Shown: piece by piece, positions 20,510-30,003 of the stretch
How positions within the stretch are numbered: position 1 is the first letter of the stretch
Layout: each line of letters starts with the position of its first letter
Notes under the pieces: model-generated
The model's input: the letters and a program-made list of their open reading frames with translations, nothing else
Told to the model about the DNA's origin: nothing
Databases searched by the model: none
Position numbers and translations under genes: made by a program
DNA from: an uncultured Gammaproteobacteria bacterium
GTDB lineage: Bacteria > Pseudomonadota > Gammaproteobacteria > Arenicellales > JAANXG01
Direction: 5' to 3'
Assembly: GCA_947259395.1 (NCBI GenBank)
Contig: CAMYMN010000001.1
Location: 62,001 to 126,000, forward strand
DNA: 64,000 bases

Positions 20510-21882
20510 GCGGTCCGCTCCTGCACTAAGGCGCGGAATACATCACCCCGCTGTTCGAAATTCTCGAACATATCGAAGCTGGCACAGGCCGGCGACAACA
20601 TTACGACATCACCGGTTTGCGCCAGCCGGCCGGCTGTCCGTACCGCCTCACGCAGAGTGTCAACGTGATGACAAGGCGTCACATCGTCGATAACATCCGC
20701 GATGGTGGCTGCATCCCGACCCAGCAGCACTGCCGCGCGCACGTGCTGGGATACCGCTTTTCTTAGCGGAGAAAAATCCGCCGCCTTACCGTCACCACCG
20801 GCGATTAGAATCACCGCAGAGTCACTACCGTGCAATGCCGCCACTGTCGCGCCCACATTGGTGGCCTTTGAATCGTTCACCCACCGGATCCCATCGCGAT
20901 CCAGCACTAACTCGGTGCGGTGAGGCAGCCCGACAAACCGACGTGTTGCGGTCACCATTGCAGTCGACGGCACACCGGCAACGCTAGCCAAGGCCATCGC
21001 CGCCAGCACATTCGTAACATTGTGGCTGCCATACAGTGGCACCTGTTCGCGGGGCATTAACTTCTCTTCGCCGCGCGCCAACCACAGCGTGTCGCCGTGT
21101 GCTACTAACCCAAATTCTTCGTCGCGTTGCGGCGCGGAATATCCAAAGGTCAATATTGAACGGGCCGCTGGAACCAGCTCCACTGTTGCGGGGTCATCGC
21201 GATTTACCACTGCGATCCCGTCGCCGTGAAATATTTGCGCCTTGGCCTGTGCGTAGGCGTTTACATCAGGATACCGGTCCATATGATCGGGACTGACATT
21301 CAACACCGCGGCGGCCTTGGCCCGCAGACTCGATGTGGTTTCCAGTTGGAAACTGGATAACTCCAGCACATACCAATCCGGTATCCGCTGAGCGGGGGCA
21401 AGCAGATCCAGCGCCGGCACGCCGATATTGCCACCCAACGGCGCCTCTAATCCGGCCATATGGCACATCTCGCCGACCAGCGCCGTAACGGTGCTTTTGC
21501 CATTCGAGCCGGTCACCGCGATCACCGGGGCTTGAGCATGGCGTGCGAACAACTCCACGTCGCCGGCTAATTCCACACCATGTTGCCGCGCTTGTTGGAT
21601 ACCCGGTTCATGAATCGACACCCCGGGGCTGATTACAACGAGGTCAACGTTGGTTAAATACTCAGGATCAAGACCGAGGTGTAACGGAACATCCGGATAT
21701 TGCGACATCAATTGCTGCTTCATTGGCGGTGTCGCGCGGGAATCCGCCACTTCGACATCGTAACCATGGTCCACCAGAAAGCGAACGCAGCTCAGGCCCG
21801 TTTTCCCGAGCCCCACTACCACCGATGACTGGACGCGCGCCACGTCAATCGCCTGGTCGCAGAAATGAAGTGCAGCGGTCAT
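20506..21882 (-). CDS. murD: UDP-N-acetylmuramoylalanine-D-glutamate ligase
   Basis: MurD adds D-glutamate to UDP-MurNAc-L-Ala. The 458-residue product has VVGLGKTGLSCVRFL at the N-terminus, P-loop GSNGKSTVTALVGEM, the ELSSFQLE motif, SPDHMDRY, and the C-terminal LSPACASFDMFENFEQRG specific to MurD. The gap to mraY upstream is 40 bp, one of the few non-overlapping junctions in the cluster. Confidence 0.97.
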   Translation of the reverse strand: MTAALHFCDQAIDVARVQSSVVVGLGKTGLSCVRFLVDHGYDVEVADSRATPPMKQQLMSQYPDVPLHLGLDPEYLTNVDLVVISPGVSIHEPGIQQARQHGVELAGDVELFARHAQAPVIAVTGSNGKSTVTALVGEMCHMAGLEAPLGGNIGVPALDLLAPAQRIPDWYVLELSSFQLETTSSLRAKAAAVLNVSPDHMDRYPDVNAYAQAKAQIFHGDGIAVVNRDDPATVELVPAARSILTFGYSAPQRDEEFGLVAHGDTLWLARGEEKLMPREQVPLYGSHNVTNVLAAMALASVAGVPSTAMVTATRRFVGLPHRTELVLDRDGIRWVNDSKATNVGATVAALHGSDSAVILIAGGDGKAADFSPLRKAVSQHVRAAVLLGRDAATIADVIDDVTPCHHVDTLREAVRTAGRLAQTGDVVMLSPACASFDMFENFEQRGDVFRALVQERTA

Positions 21883-21922
21883 ACATCCGCCCTGAGCCGC
21901 AATGTAAATCGCATCGAATTCA

Positions 21923-23005
21923 TCATCGAATCTTCAACGTTGCCAGACCCACCAGCACTAGAATCAAGCTGATGATCCAAAACCGAACGCTGACCCGTGG
22001 TTCGGGCCAACCCTTCAGCTCAAAATGATGGTGCAGCGGCGCCATACGAAATATGCGCTTCCCGATCAACTTGAATGATGCTACCTGCAAGATGACGGAG
22101 ATCGTTTCTACAACGAAGATCCCGCCCATGATGACCAACACGATCTCCTGACGGACCACTACCGCCACCGCCCCCAACGAGGCGCCCAGTGCCAACGCCC
22201 CGATGTCACCCATGAACACCTGGGCGGGATAGGTGTTGAACCACAAAAATCCCAACCCGGCCCCCACCAGGGCCGCGCAAAATACCAACACCTCACCGGT
22301 TCCCGGTATGAACGGAATCGCCAGATAGTTCGCGAAGACACTATGGCCGGTCACATAGGCGAAAATTCCCAAGCCCCCGGCGACTAGGACCGTGGGCATG
22401 ATTGCCAACCCGTCCAAGCCGTCGGTAAGATTGACGGCGTTGCTCGAACCAACGATCACCAGGTAAGTCAGCACGATAAACCACGGACCCAGTCCGATCG
22501 CCACCTCCTTGAAGAACGGTACGATCAATGCGGTCTCCAACGGTGATTGTGCGCTGAAGTAAAGAAACAAAGCGCTCGAGACGCCTGCTACGCTCTGCCA
22601 AAAAAATTTGGCGCGGGCGCCAATACCACGTGGATTCTTCTCAATCAGCTTACGGTAGTCGTCAACCCACCCGATTAATCCGAACGATAAACATGTGAAC
22701 AGCACAACCCACACGAAACGGTTCGTCAGATCCGCCCACAACAACGTGGTTGTGATAACAGACACCAATATCAACGTGCCGCCCATGGTGGGTGTGCCAA
22801 CCTTCTCAAAATGGGTTGGTGGACCATCTTGGCGTACGGTCTGCCCGATCTGATAATGACTCAGCTTGCGGATCATCATCGGACCGAGCACAAAACACAC
22901 GATAAGCGCGGTGATTACGCCGCAGATGCCGCGAAACGTGAGATAGCGAAACACGTTAAACACGCTGAACTCGTTTGCCAGGACATCAAACAAGTAAAGA
23001 AGCAT
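21923..23005 (-). CDS. mraY: Phospho-N-acetylmuramoyl-pentapeptide transferase
   Basis: MraY makes lipid I in the inner membrane. I start at the ATG at 23005 ([25 protein letters not shown]), which gives 360 residues and overlaps the murF stop (TAATG); the 25-residue longer ORF would begin inside murF. Catalytic and substrate motifs are present: [27 protein letters not shown] and [11 protein letters not shown]. Ten membrane helices are expected. Confidence 0.97.
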   Translation of the reverse strand: MLLYLFDVLANEFSVFNVFRYLTFRGICGVITALIVCFVLGPMMIRKLSHYQIGQTVRQDGPPTHFEKVGTPTMGGTLILVSVITTTLLWADLTNRFVWVVLFTCLSFGLIGWVDDYRKLIEKNPRGIGARAKFFWQSVAGVSSALFLYFSAQSPLETALIVPFFKEVAIGLGPWFIVLTYLVIVGSSNAVNLTDGLDGLAIMPTVLVAGGLGIFAYVTGHSVFANYLAIPFIPGTGEVLVFCAALVGAGLGFLWFNTYPAQVFMGDIGALALGASLGAVAVVVRQEIVLVIMGGIFVVETISVILQVASFKLIGKRIFRMAPLHHHFELKGWPEPRVSVRFWIISLILVLVGLATLKIR

Positions 23006-24369
23006 TAATGGATTCCCTCGCTCGACACCACGTCGTTCGGTCGTATGATTTTTGAGATGACATTTTCCATATGCATACACCGCGACCCCTTTACCAACAC
23101 CGTGGTGCCCTCATCAAGCTCATCGCGTAGCGCACGAATTAATGCTTGTTGGTCGGCAAAATGAATGCCGCGACCACCAAAGGCCTGAACCGTCTCCGCG
23201 CTCAAAGGACCCAACGCGAACAACCTGTCGATATCATGTTCACGGGCGTAAACACCGATGTCGCGATGTAGCGCCTCCTGTTGCTCCCCCAACTCCGCCA
23301 TATCGCCAAAAACCAGCAATTTTTTACCCGTGGTCTGGGACAAGAAGTCGATTGCGGCACGCGCGGAGGCAGGATTGGCGTTGTAAGTGTCGTCGTAGAC
23401 AATTGCACCGCGTATCCCTTTGCGTCGTTGCAAGCGTCCGGCGACCGGCGCCATCGTGGCCAGACCGTCCTTTACCTGTACAAGTTCGATGCCCGCCGCG
23501 AGTACCGCGCAGGTTGCGGCCAGGGCGTTGGCCACATTGTGTAATCCGGGCAACGGCAGCATAACGTCAATGTCACCGGCAAAGGTACGCATCATCAGCC
23601 GCGAGGTCTCGGCGCCCAGTTCATACTCGGCGGTGACATCGGCCTTGTGATGCAGCGCAAAGTACAGGCAACGGCGCGCCGCAGCCTGCCGTCTCCACAA
23701 AGGGGCATACGGATCATCCGCATTGATTACGGCGATACCGGCATTATCCAGACCATTGAAAATCTCCCCCTTGGCTCTCGCCACGGTCTCGATGTCACCC
23801 AAACCCTCCAAGTGCGCGGCGGCTGCATTGGTGATGAGCGCGATCGTAGGCCGCGTCATGCGGCTTAGATAGTCGATCTCGCCCACGTGGTTGGTGCCCA
23901 TCTCGACGACCGCATAGCGATGCGTGTCACGCAGGCGCAACAAAGTCAGCGGCACGCCGATTTCATTGTTTAGATTTCCTGCGGTGACCAGTGCGTCGCG
24001 TTTTGTATTGAGTATGGCACCGATCATTTGCTTGACGGTGGTCTTACCATTGCTCCCGGTAACACCGATCACTGGAATATCAAATTTGGCGCGCCAGTGT
24101 GCCGCCAGTTCGCCCAGCGCCGCTTTGGTGTCCGTGACCCAGATCGTATTGAGGTCGGTCTCGAGCGGCTCGTCAATCATTGCGCCCGCCGCCTGGTGCC
24201 GCCCCGCTTCTTCGATGAAGCGATGCCCGTTGAAGTGTGGACCACGTAGGGCCACAAAAAGATCACCGGAATGCAACGCTCTGGTATCCGTGGATACACC
24301 CTCGATCGTGATGTCGCTACCTACCAAGCTACCGTCCACTGCCTTGGCCACCTCGTGTAACCGCATCAC
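23005..24369 (-). CDS. murF: UDP-N-acetylmuramoyl-tripeptide-D-alanyl-D-alanine ligase
   Basis: MurF adds the D-Ala-D-Ala made by DdlB to the tripeptide precursor. At 454 residues it has the P-loop [46 protein letters not shown] and GDMAELGEQ, all MurF-typical. It overlaps murE by 4 bp and mraY by 1 bp. Confidence 0.97.
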   Translation of the reverse strand: MMRLHEVAKAVDGSLVGSDITIEGVSTDTRALHSGDLFVALRGPHFNGHRFIEEAGRHQAAGAMIDEPLETDLNTIWVTDTKAALGELAAHWRAKFDIPVIGVTGSNGKTTVKQMIGAILNTKRDALVTAGNLNNEIGVPLTLLRLRDTHRYAVVEMGTNHVGEIDYLSRMTRPTIALITNAAAAHLEGLGDIETVARAKGEIFNGLDNAGIAVINADDPYAPLWRRQAAARRCLYFALHHKADVTAEYELGAETSRLMMRTFAGDIDVMLPLPGLHNVANALAATCAVLAAGIELVQVKDGLATMAPVAGRLQRRKGIRGAIVYDDTYNANPASARAAIDFLSQTTGKKLLVFGDMAELGEQQEALHRDIGVYAREHDIDRLFALGPLSAETVQAFGGRGIHFADQQALIRALRDELDEGTTVLVKGSRCMHMENVISKIIRPNDVVSSEGIH

Positions 24370-25835
24370 GCCGCAACTCCCAGTGTCTGACTTACAATGT
24401 CACGATCGCTGAGCGGTATCTTTCGATCACCGACCAGCTGCACCATTTCATGACCCTTGCCTGCCACCAGAATCCAATCCTGGGAATTCGCATTGTGTAT
24501 CGCCCATCGGATCGCGTCGGATCTATCGTGAATCACTCTGGGCGCCACTTCCATACCGGAAATAATTTCGGAAACGATGGCCTGAGGCCGCTCCAGACGT
24601 GGATTGTCGTCGGTGAGAATCACCACGTCGGCAAGCACCTCTGCCATTTGACCCATCATCGGCCGTTTGGCACGGTCGCGATCGCCACCACAACCAAATA
24701 CACACCACAAACGTTGCCTGCAGTGTTCACGAATCGACCGGAGTGCGTGGGACAGGGCATCCGGTGTGTGCGCATAATCGACGACGACCGTGGGCACATC
24801 GTTGACGGTGCGGAATAGCTCCATTCGGCCGGGCACAGGGTGCAGGCGTTCCATTACTGCGGCGACAGGACCTGTGTCACGCCCAGAGGCGAGCAACACA
24901 GCCGCTACCGCCAGCAGGTTTGCGGCATTGATACGGCCAATCAACGACGATCGCACGTTGAATGCCTGCTCGCTGGTCTTCATCATCACAGTGAGACCTT
25001 TGTCATCCGGCGTTACAGATTCGGCGCATATGTCTCCGGCTTCCATCCCAAAGGTCCAGGTTTTTTGCGCGCTGGTCCGAGCGCGCAATGTGTAGCTGAA
25101 TGGGTCATCGTGGTTGAGCACCGCAATTTGCAAACACTTACAATCAAACAACAGCGCCTTGCTGCCTCCATACGCTGCCATGTCGTCGTGATAGTCCAGA
25201 TGATCATGGCTGAGATTCGTGAACACCGCGGCATCGAACGCGACACCGGCGACGCGTCCCTGATCCAACGCATGGGAGGACACCTCTATGCACACGTGGC
25301 TGGCACCGTTGTCTCGAAATCGCTGCAATTCACGATGCAGCCGAATCGGGTCTGGCGTTGTCTGCAATCCCGGAGTGATGTTCTCGATAAAACCTATGCC
25401 CAGCGTTCCGATTAAGCCGCACCGTCCACCTAGCGCTTCATAGGCTTGGGTCAAAAGATGGGTGCACGTGGTTTTACCATTCGTGCCGGTCACCCCGGTG
25501 ACGAATAGATCCCCGGATGGGTTGCCGTAAAACCGGTCGGCGATGACACCCATCTTTCGTTGCAGTTGCGATACTGGATAACAAGCTACATTAACTTGTG
25601 GCACAGTGATGCCGTCAGATTCGTAGATCACTGCGGCTGCCCCTTGGTCAACGGCCTGTTGGATATAGTCGCGGCCATCATGGCGAGTACCGGGATAGGC
25701 GAAGAACATATCCCCCGCCCTGACGTCACGACTATCCAGTGTGATACCGGTAATCATAATGTCTTCAGCAGGGCTAACCGTGGCGAGGTCTTTTAGCAGT
25801 TCGCCCAAGCGGACTTTTTGCTGAATCTCGTTCAC
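24366..25835 (-). CDS. murE: UDP-N-acetylmuramoyl-tripeptide synthetase, meso-diaminopimelate adding
   Basis: MurE adds the third stem residue. The 489-residue protein has the P-loop GVTGTNGKTTCTHLL and, importantly, the DNPR motif (TDDNPRLE) that marks meso-diaminopimelate specificity, so the organism has A1-gamma type peptidoglycan. Other signatures are VVDYAHTPDAL and VFGCGGDRDRAKRPMMG. It overlaps ftsI by 4 bp. Confidence 0.97.
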   Translation of the reverse strand: MNEIQQKVRLGELLKDLATVSPAEDIMITGITLDSRDVRAGDMFFAYPGTRHDGRDYIQQAVDQGAAAVIYESDGITVPQVNVACYPVSQLQRKMGVIADRFYGNPSGDLFVTGVTGTNGKTTCTHLLTQAYEALGGRCGLIGTLGIGFIENITPGLQTTPDPIRLHRELQRFRDNGASHVCIEVSSHALDQGRVAGVAFDAAVFTNLSHDHLDYHDDMAAYGGSKALLFDCKCLQIAVLNHDDPFSYTLRARTSAQKTWTFGMEAGDICAESVTPDDKGLTVMMKTSEQAFNVRSSLIGRINAANLLAVAAVLLASGRDTGPVAAVMERLHPVPGRMELFRTVNDVPTVVVDYAHTPDALSHALRSIREHCRQRLWCVFGCGGDRDRAKRPMMGQMAEVLADVVILTDDNPRLERPQAIVSEIISGMEVAPRVIHDRSDAIRWAIHNANSQDWILVAGKGHEMVQLVGDRKIPLSDRDIVSQTLGVAA

Positions 25836-27544
25836 GCGTCCGTACCACTCGCCTTGGTCTGATGCATCGCTTCAGGATGCTGATCCGGGGGCAGATTCAA
25901 CAACCGAAGTGCACCTGTCATGACCTTCGAAAAAACCGGAGCCGCAACCTCGCCGCCATAATAGTTTTCGCCCCGCGGATCGTTCACGACAACGACCATA
26001 ACCAAACGCGGATCACTTACCGGCGCCATACCAGCAAACACCGACATATACCGGTCTTCCGCATAGCCGGATTCAGTGACCTTGTGCACCGTGCCGGTCT
26101 TGCCCGCGACTCGATAGCGGTCAACGCGCGCCGCTCCCCCGGTGCCGTGATCACTTACAGACTTCTCCAACATTTGGCGCATTTGCCGTGCGATCGTATT
26201 TCCCATTACCCGCTCGCCGACCACCGGCCCATGCACCGGTGTTATGCTGACAGGCAGCAGAATACCGTCGTTGGCCAACACCGCGTAGGCGCGTGCGAGT
26301 TGTAACGGGGTAGTCGACAAACCGTATCCGAATGCCAAGGTTGCTTGCTCGATAGGCCGCCAACGGCGGCGCGCAGGAAGACTGCCGGCAACCTCACCTG
26401 GAAGACCCAACCCGGTGGCGTCACCAAAACCGAGCGCCTTCAACGCTACGAACAAGCGCTGTGGCTCAAATTCCATGGCGATCTTGGCGGCGCCGACATT
26501 ACTAGACTTGACGATCACGCGCGCCACCGTCAACAACCCGTAATCCTTTACGTCACGTACCCGATGGCGCCCGATCAGCAGATGACCAGGCGTGGTATCG
26601 ACACGGGTGTCTGGACCGAAACGACCACTTTCGAGCGCCATCGCCACGGTAAACGGCTTGATCGTGGAACCCGGTTCGAACACGTCGGTCACTGCACGAT
26701 TGCGAAACCGGCTGCCACGAATGTCGTCGCGATTGTTGGGATTGAAACTCGGTTCGTTAACCATCGCCAACACTTCCCCGGTCTTGGCATCCAGCACCAC
26801 TACCGACGCGCTTTTTGCCTGGTGGCGGCGCACGGCTGTTTTCAAATAACGGTGAGCAAGGAACTGTATTCGCGCGTCGACGCTGATACTGAGATCACCG
26901 CCGTTTATCACCGGCTGGATAAGCTCGACGCGGTCCACGATATGTCCCAGGCGATCCTTGAGCACCCGGGTCTTGCCGGCGACGCCACTCAACTGCGCGT
27001 TGAATACCAGTTCGATGCCTTCCTGACCCTCGTCATCGATATTGGTGAAACCGAGCACATGACCCGTATAAGGACCCGCGGGATAGTAACGCCGATACTC
27101 CCTTACCAAATCTACGCCGGGTATTTTTAAACTCATTACCTGCGCGACGGTTTCGGGCGGCAGATGGCGTTTCAGGTAAGTAAACTCTCGCTTGCGCTTG
27201 TTCCGGCACAGCTTTTTTATCTGCGCCGGCGACATCTTTAGTATGCGCGCTAGCTTGCGCCATGAATGGCCTTGCTCAAGCAGTGTTTGCGGATGCGCCC
27301 ACACCGAATCAACAGGCGTGCTCACGGCAAGCGGTTCACCGTTGCGGTCGATAATCATTCCACGCGTCGGAGGCGTGTGTACGACGCGCAAATAACGAGC
27401 ATCGCCTTGGGCCTTGAGATAATCGGTATCGAGGACTTGAAGGAACACCGCACGTATGGCAAGTAATCCGAGGCTCAAGAACAGTATCACTAACACCAAC
27501 CAATGGCGGCCGGCATACTCGATGGGTTGATGATCTGCGCTCAT
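25832..27544 (-). CDS. ftsI: Septal peptidoglycan transpeptidase FtsI (PBP3)
   Basis: FtsI cross-links septal peptidoglycan in partnership with FtsW. The 570-residue class B PBP has an N-terminal anchor (about residues 14-33), a dimerisation/pedestal domain and a transpeptidase domain with SxxK (EPGSTIKPFTV), SxN (SSNVGAAKIA) and KTG (VAGKTGTVHK). The C-terminus is short, as usual in Gammaproteobacteria. It overlaps ftsL and murE by 4 bp. Confidence 0.97.
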   Translation of the reverse strand: MSADHQPIEYAGRHWLVLVILFLSLGLLAIRAVFLQVLDTDYLKAQGDARYLRVVHTPPTRGMIIDRNGEPLAVSTPVDSVWAHPQTLLEQGHSWRKLARILKMSPAQIKKLCRNKRKREFTYLKRHLPPETVAQVMSLKIPGVDLVREYRRYYPAGPYTGHVLGFTNIDDEGQEGIELVFNAQLSGVAGKTRVLKDRLGHIVDRVELIQPVINGGDLSISVDARIQFLAHRYLKTAVRRHQAKSASVVVLDAKTGEVLAMVNEPSFNPNNRDDIRGSRFRNRAVTDVFEPGSTIKPFTVAMALESGRFGPDTRVDTTPGHLLIGRHRVRDVKDYGLLTVARVIVKSSNVGAAKIAMEFEPQRLFVALKALGFGDATGLGLPGEVAGSLPARRRWRPIEQATLAFGYGLSTTPLQLARAYAVLANDGILLPVSITPVHGPVVGERVMGNTIARQMRQMLEKSVSDHGTGGAARVDRYRVAGKTGTVHKVTESGYAEDRYMSVFAGMAPVSDPRLVMVVVVNDPRGENYYGGEVAAPVFSKVMTGALRLLNLPPDQHPEAMHQTKASGTDA

Positions 27545-27810
27545 TGCGGCCGACCCGACAATATCAACATGTCATTGGGGCTCGGAGTAATCATACCCAG
27601 TTTCTCGCGAGCTTTTTTTTCGACCAAGTGATGAACCGACCATGTGCTTTCTTCCAACAACAACTGCCGCCATTCAATATTCAACTGATCGCGTTGTAGT
27701 TGAGCATCTTTGAGTGCAATAAATGTCAATCGATGCTGGTGACGAATGTAGACCACCGCGATCCCGCTGATCACGACCGACACGACCAACATGAGCACCA
27801 CATTACGCAT
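27541..27810 (-). CDS. ftsL: Cell division protein FtsL
   Basis: FtsL is a small bitopic divisome protein of the FtsQLB complex. The 89-residue product has one membrane helix at residues 4-23 (VVLMLVVSVVISGIAVVYI) and a periplasmic coiled coil ending in the family pattern (EKKAREKLGMITPSP). Its position between rsmH and ftsI confirms the assignment despite low sequence conservation in the family. It overlaps rsmH by 8 bp. Confidence 0.93.
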   Translation of the reverse strand: MRNVVLMLVVSVVISGIAVVYIRHQHRLTFIALKDAQLQRDQLNIEWRQLLLEESTWSVHHLVEKKAREKLGMITPSPNDMLILSGRPQ

Positions 27811-28747
27811 ATGCCGCCTCGGTTCTCTCGGCCACGCGCATCACTGCACTTCGCGCGCGCGGATTGCGCGCCACTTCGTCTTGACCCGGTCTGATCGGCT
27901 TGCTGATCAAACGTAGTCTCGGCGACAGGCGACTATCGGGTATCGGAAAATCCGGTGGATAAGGATCACCCTTCGACTCGTAGCGTAAGAACCGTTTAAC
28001 GATTCGATCTTCCAACGAATGAAAGCTTATGACGACGAGTCGCCCACCGGCGTTCAACATTTCGACAGCTTGAGGTAGTGCCTCACGCAATTGTTCCAAC
28101 TCTTGATTCAAAAACATTCGAATCGCTTGAAACGTACGTGTAGCAGGATGTTTGTGAGGGTCCCTTTTAGTGACGGCTTGTTCGATGATCTCCACGAGTT
28201 GCCAGGTGCGCTGAATGGGTTGCTGCTGGCGCACGGTCGCGATTGCCGACGCGATACGTTTTGCATAGCGCTCCTCGCCCAACTCACGTATCACCTGTTC
28301 AAGCTCCTTGACATCCACAGTTTCCAGCCATTCATTTGCCGGGACTCCGGTCTGCGGATCCATACGCATATCCAACGGTCCGTCATCGCTGAAGCTGAAA
28401 CCACGCGTTGCATCATCTAATTGCGGTGACGACACGCCAAGGTCGAAGACTATCCCGTTCACTTTACCGGTAATCGACAGTGACTCGGCGGCTTGCTTCA
28501 ATTCCGAGAACCGGTGATGAAGGATGATCACGCGGGGGTCCCGCGCCAACATTGACCTTGCTGCTGCGACGGCTTCGGGGTCCTGATCAATGACAATCAA
28601 TCTTCCCTGGTCTGCGAGCAGATCGAGAATCGCACAACTGTGTCCGCCGCGGCCAAATGTGGCGTCGATGTATATTCCATTAGATCTAATGTTCAGTGCT
28701 GTCACCACTTCACTTGCCAGTACTGGCTTATGCCTTTGCGTAACCAC
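27803..28747 (-). CDS. rsmH: 16S rRNA (cytosine-1402 N4) methyltransferase RsmH (MraW)
   Basis: RsmH methylates C1402 of 16S rRNA using S-adenosylmethionine. The 314-residue protein starts with the family motif HKPVLASEVVTAL, has the SAM-binding GIYIDATFGRGGHSCAIL, the VFDLGVSSPQLDDATRGFSF block and the C-terminal VVISFHSLEDRIVKRF. It is the second gene of the dcw cluster, directly after mraZ. Confidence 0.97.
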   Translation of the reverse strand: MVTQRHKPVLASEVVTALNIRSNGIYIDATFGRGGHSCAILDLLADQGRLIVIDQDPEAVAAARSMLARDPRVIILHHRFSELKQAAESLSITGKVNGIVFDLGVSSPQLDDATRGFSFSDDGPLDMRMDPQTGVPANEWLETVDVKELEQVIRELGEERYAKRIASAIATVRQQQPIQRTWQLVEIIEQAVTKRDPHKHPATRTFQAIRMFLNQELEQLREALPQAVEMLNAGGRLVVISFHSLEDRIVKRFLRYESKGDPYPPDFPIPDSRLSPRLRLISKPIRPGQDEVARNPRARSAVMRVAERTEAAYA

Positions 28748-28765
28748 GGTAATGTGACATCGGCG

Positions 28766-29224
28766 TCATAAAGACAACGATTCCAGTTCCACTGATAAGG
28801 GGCCTCCTCCGTCAATGTCCTGTGAAAGCCATTCTTCTCTTCGCGAATTCCACAGATCTTGGTTCCAGATCTCGAATTTGTTGCCTTGTCCGATCATGAC
28901 CACCTGTTTTCTCAACTCGGCGAAATCACGCAGTGGCCCGGGCAGTAACACCCGGCCACTGGCGTCGAGGTCGCACTCGTTTGCGTGGCCGATGAGAATG
29001 CGCTTTAATCGTTGTGCATTTCCGTCAAGACTGGGCAGGTTCACCAGTTTCCGCTCGATCACTTCCCATTCGATGAGCGGGTACAGCCATAAGCAGCGTT
29101 CAGTGTTGTTGATGGTGACCACCATCCGGCCTTCGGTTTGCCGGATTAGGCCATCCCGATACCGCGTTGGGATCGCTAGCCGGCCTTTAGCATCCAGGTT
29201 AAGCGTGTTGACACCGCGGAACAT
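28766..29224 (-). CDS. mraZ: Transcriptional regulator MraZ
   Basis: MraZ is a ring-forming DNA-binding protein with two AbrB-like folds that regulates the dcw promoter. At 152 residues it has both conserved blocks: MFRGVNTLNLDAKGRLAIPTRYR at the N-terminus and ANECDLDASGRVLLPGPLRDFAEL in the second half. It is the first gene of the cluster; GGAGG precedes the ATG. A matching three-box operator lies just upstream, suggesting autoregulation. Confidence 0.96.
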   Translation of the reverse strand: MFRGVNTLNLDAKGRLAIPTRYRDGLIRQTEGRMVVTINNTERCLWLYPLIEWEVIERKLVNLPSLDGNAQRLKRILIGHANECDLDASGRVLLPGPLRDFAELRKQVVMIGQGNKFEIWNQDLWNSRREEWLSQDIDGGGPLSVELESLSL

Positions 29225-29245
29225 TGATCCTCCCCTACCCTATTT

Positions 29246-29270
29246 ATCCACGTTTTCCCACTTCTCCCCA
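29246..29270 (-). promoter_or_regulatory. MraZ operator (three TGGNN boxes at 10-bp spacing)
   Basis: On the minus strand, between the -10 box and the mraZ ATG, TGGGG, TGGGA and TGGAT occur with exactly 5 bp between them. This is the layout described for MraZ binding sites (TGGGN repeats with 5-bp spacers) in E. coli and other bacteria. The third box deviates by one base. Confidence 0.75.
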
Positions 29271-29281
29271 CTAATAAACAC

Positions 29282-29311
29282 ACTATAGAGAGGTCAAATG
29301 GCCGGTGTCAA
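29282..29311 (-). promoter_or_regulatory. Sigma70 promoter of the dcw cluster (Pmra)
   Basis: TTGACA (29311-29306), an 18-bp spacer, then TATAGT (29287-29282) on the minus strand, about 60 bp upstream of the mraZ ATG and directly upstream of the MraZ operator. The -35 is a perfect match and the -10 differs by one base. It probably drives all sixteen genes down to ftsZ, because the junctions are mostly overlaps. Confidence 0.8.
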
Positions 29312-29544
29312 GCAAAAACCGGGGCCGAATCAACCAAGATTCTCCCTTATCTGACAGTCGGTTACGTCATTTTTTGCCGGACCGACGCGCACCGCGCGGC
29401 GCGCCTCGCGAGCGGCGGCGCGTTCCCACTGCGTTCCGGCCGCGCGGCTAACCCCGTATACCGGCCTAACTTGTTGAATTTAATGGGGAGTTTTCGAAAT
29501 AACGGGCGCGAGGCGTACGCGGACACCAGCCGCCGCTGAACGGG
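29312..29544. other. Gene-free spacer between the dcw promoter and RNase P RNA
   Basis: This roughly 230-bp gap contains a very GC-rich stretch (29380-29450) that can fold into several short hairpins and may act as an rnpB terminator, but no clean stem followed by a T-run was found. ORFs in it are not protein-like. Confidence 0.4.
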
Positions 29545-29961
29545 AAGCGAGAGCCAGCCTGTAAGCCGGGTTCTGTCGGGGACAGTCATTCATCTGGGAC
29601 AGACGTCACCGCCTGCCTCGAGCGACCTACCCGGACCCGGTGCGGGCCACACCACGGGGTCTCTATGCGGTCTTGCTCCAGGTGGGGTTTACCCTGCCAC
29701 GGGCGTTACCGCCCGCGCGGTGCGCTCTTACCGCACCTTTTCACCCTTACCGGCCACCTACCCTCGGTCGGCCCCCTGGCCCTGACACACCGCGTCTCGC
29801 TTGGCGTTCTCGGGCCGCAGACCGTCCCAGGGTAGGCAACCGGCGGTATGTTTTCTGTGGCACTTTCCGTCGGCTCACGCCGCCCAGGCGTTACCTGGCA
29901 CCCTGCCCTGTGGAGCCCGGACTTTCCTCCCCCGAAGGGGCGACTGCCCGGCTGACTCTCC
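29545..29961 (-). ncRNA. rnpB: RNase P RNA, bacterial class A
   Basis: This is the catalytic RNA of RNase P, which matures tRNA 5' ends. Read on the minus strand it has the invariant blocks GAGGAAAGTCCGGGCTCC, GGGTGCCAGGTAACGCCTGG, GGTAAGGGTGAAAAGGTGCG, GGTAAGAGCGCACCG, and near the 3' end AGATGAATGACTGTCC, GACAGAACCCGGCTTA. The ends GAGAGTCAGCC and GGCTGGCTCTC pair to form helix P1 and set the boundaries to within a few bases. The length of about 417 nt is slightly longer than in E. coli. It lies between rsmI and mraZ, all on the same strand. Confidence 0.97.
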
Positions 29962-29966
29962 GATTC

Positions 29967-29996
29967 AAGATACAAGATTCGGGCCCCTAGGTACAA
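29967..29996 (-). promoter_or_regulatory. Putative rnpB promoter
   Basis: TTGTAC (29996-29991), 18 bp, TATCTT (29972-29967) on the minus strand; initiation 6-8 bases later matches the predicted RNA 5' end near 29961. Confidence 0.6.
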
Positions 29997-30003
29997 GTGG
30001 ATG

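Noticed and set aside
29362-29589. Minus-strand ORF of 75 codons next to rnpB
   Set aside because: It begins inside the 3' end of RNase P RNA and is arginine-rich in a GC-rich spacer, typical of a spurious ORF.
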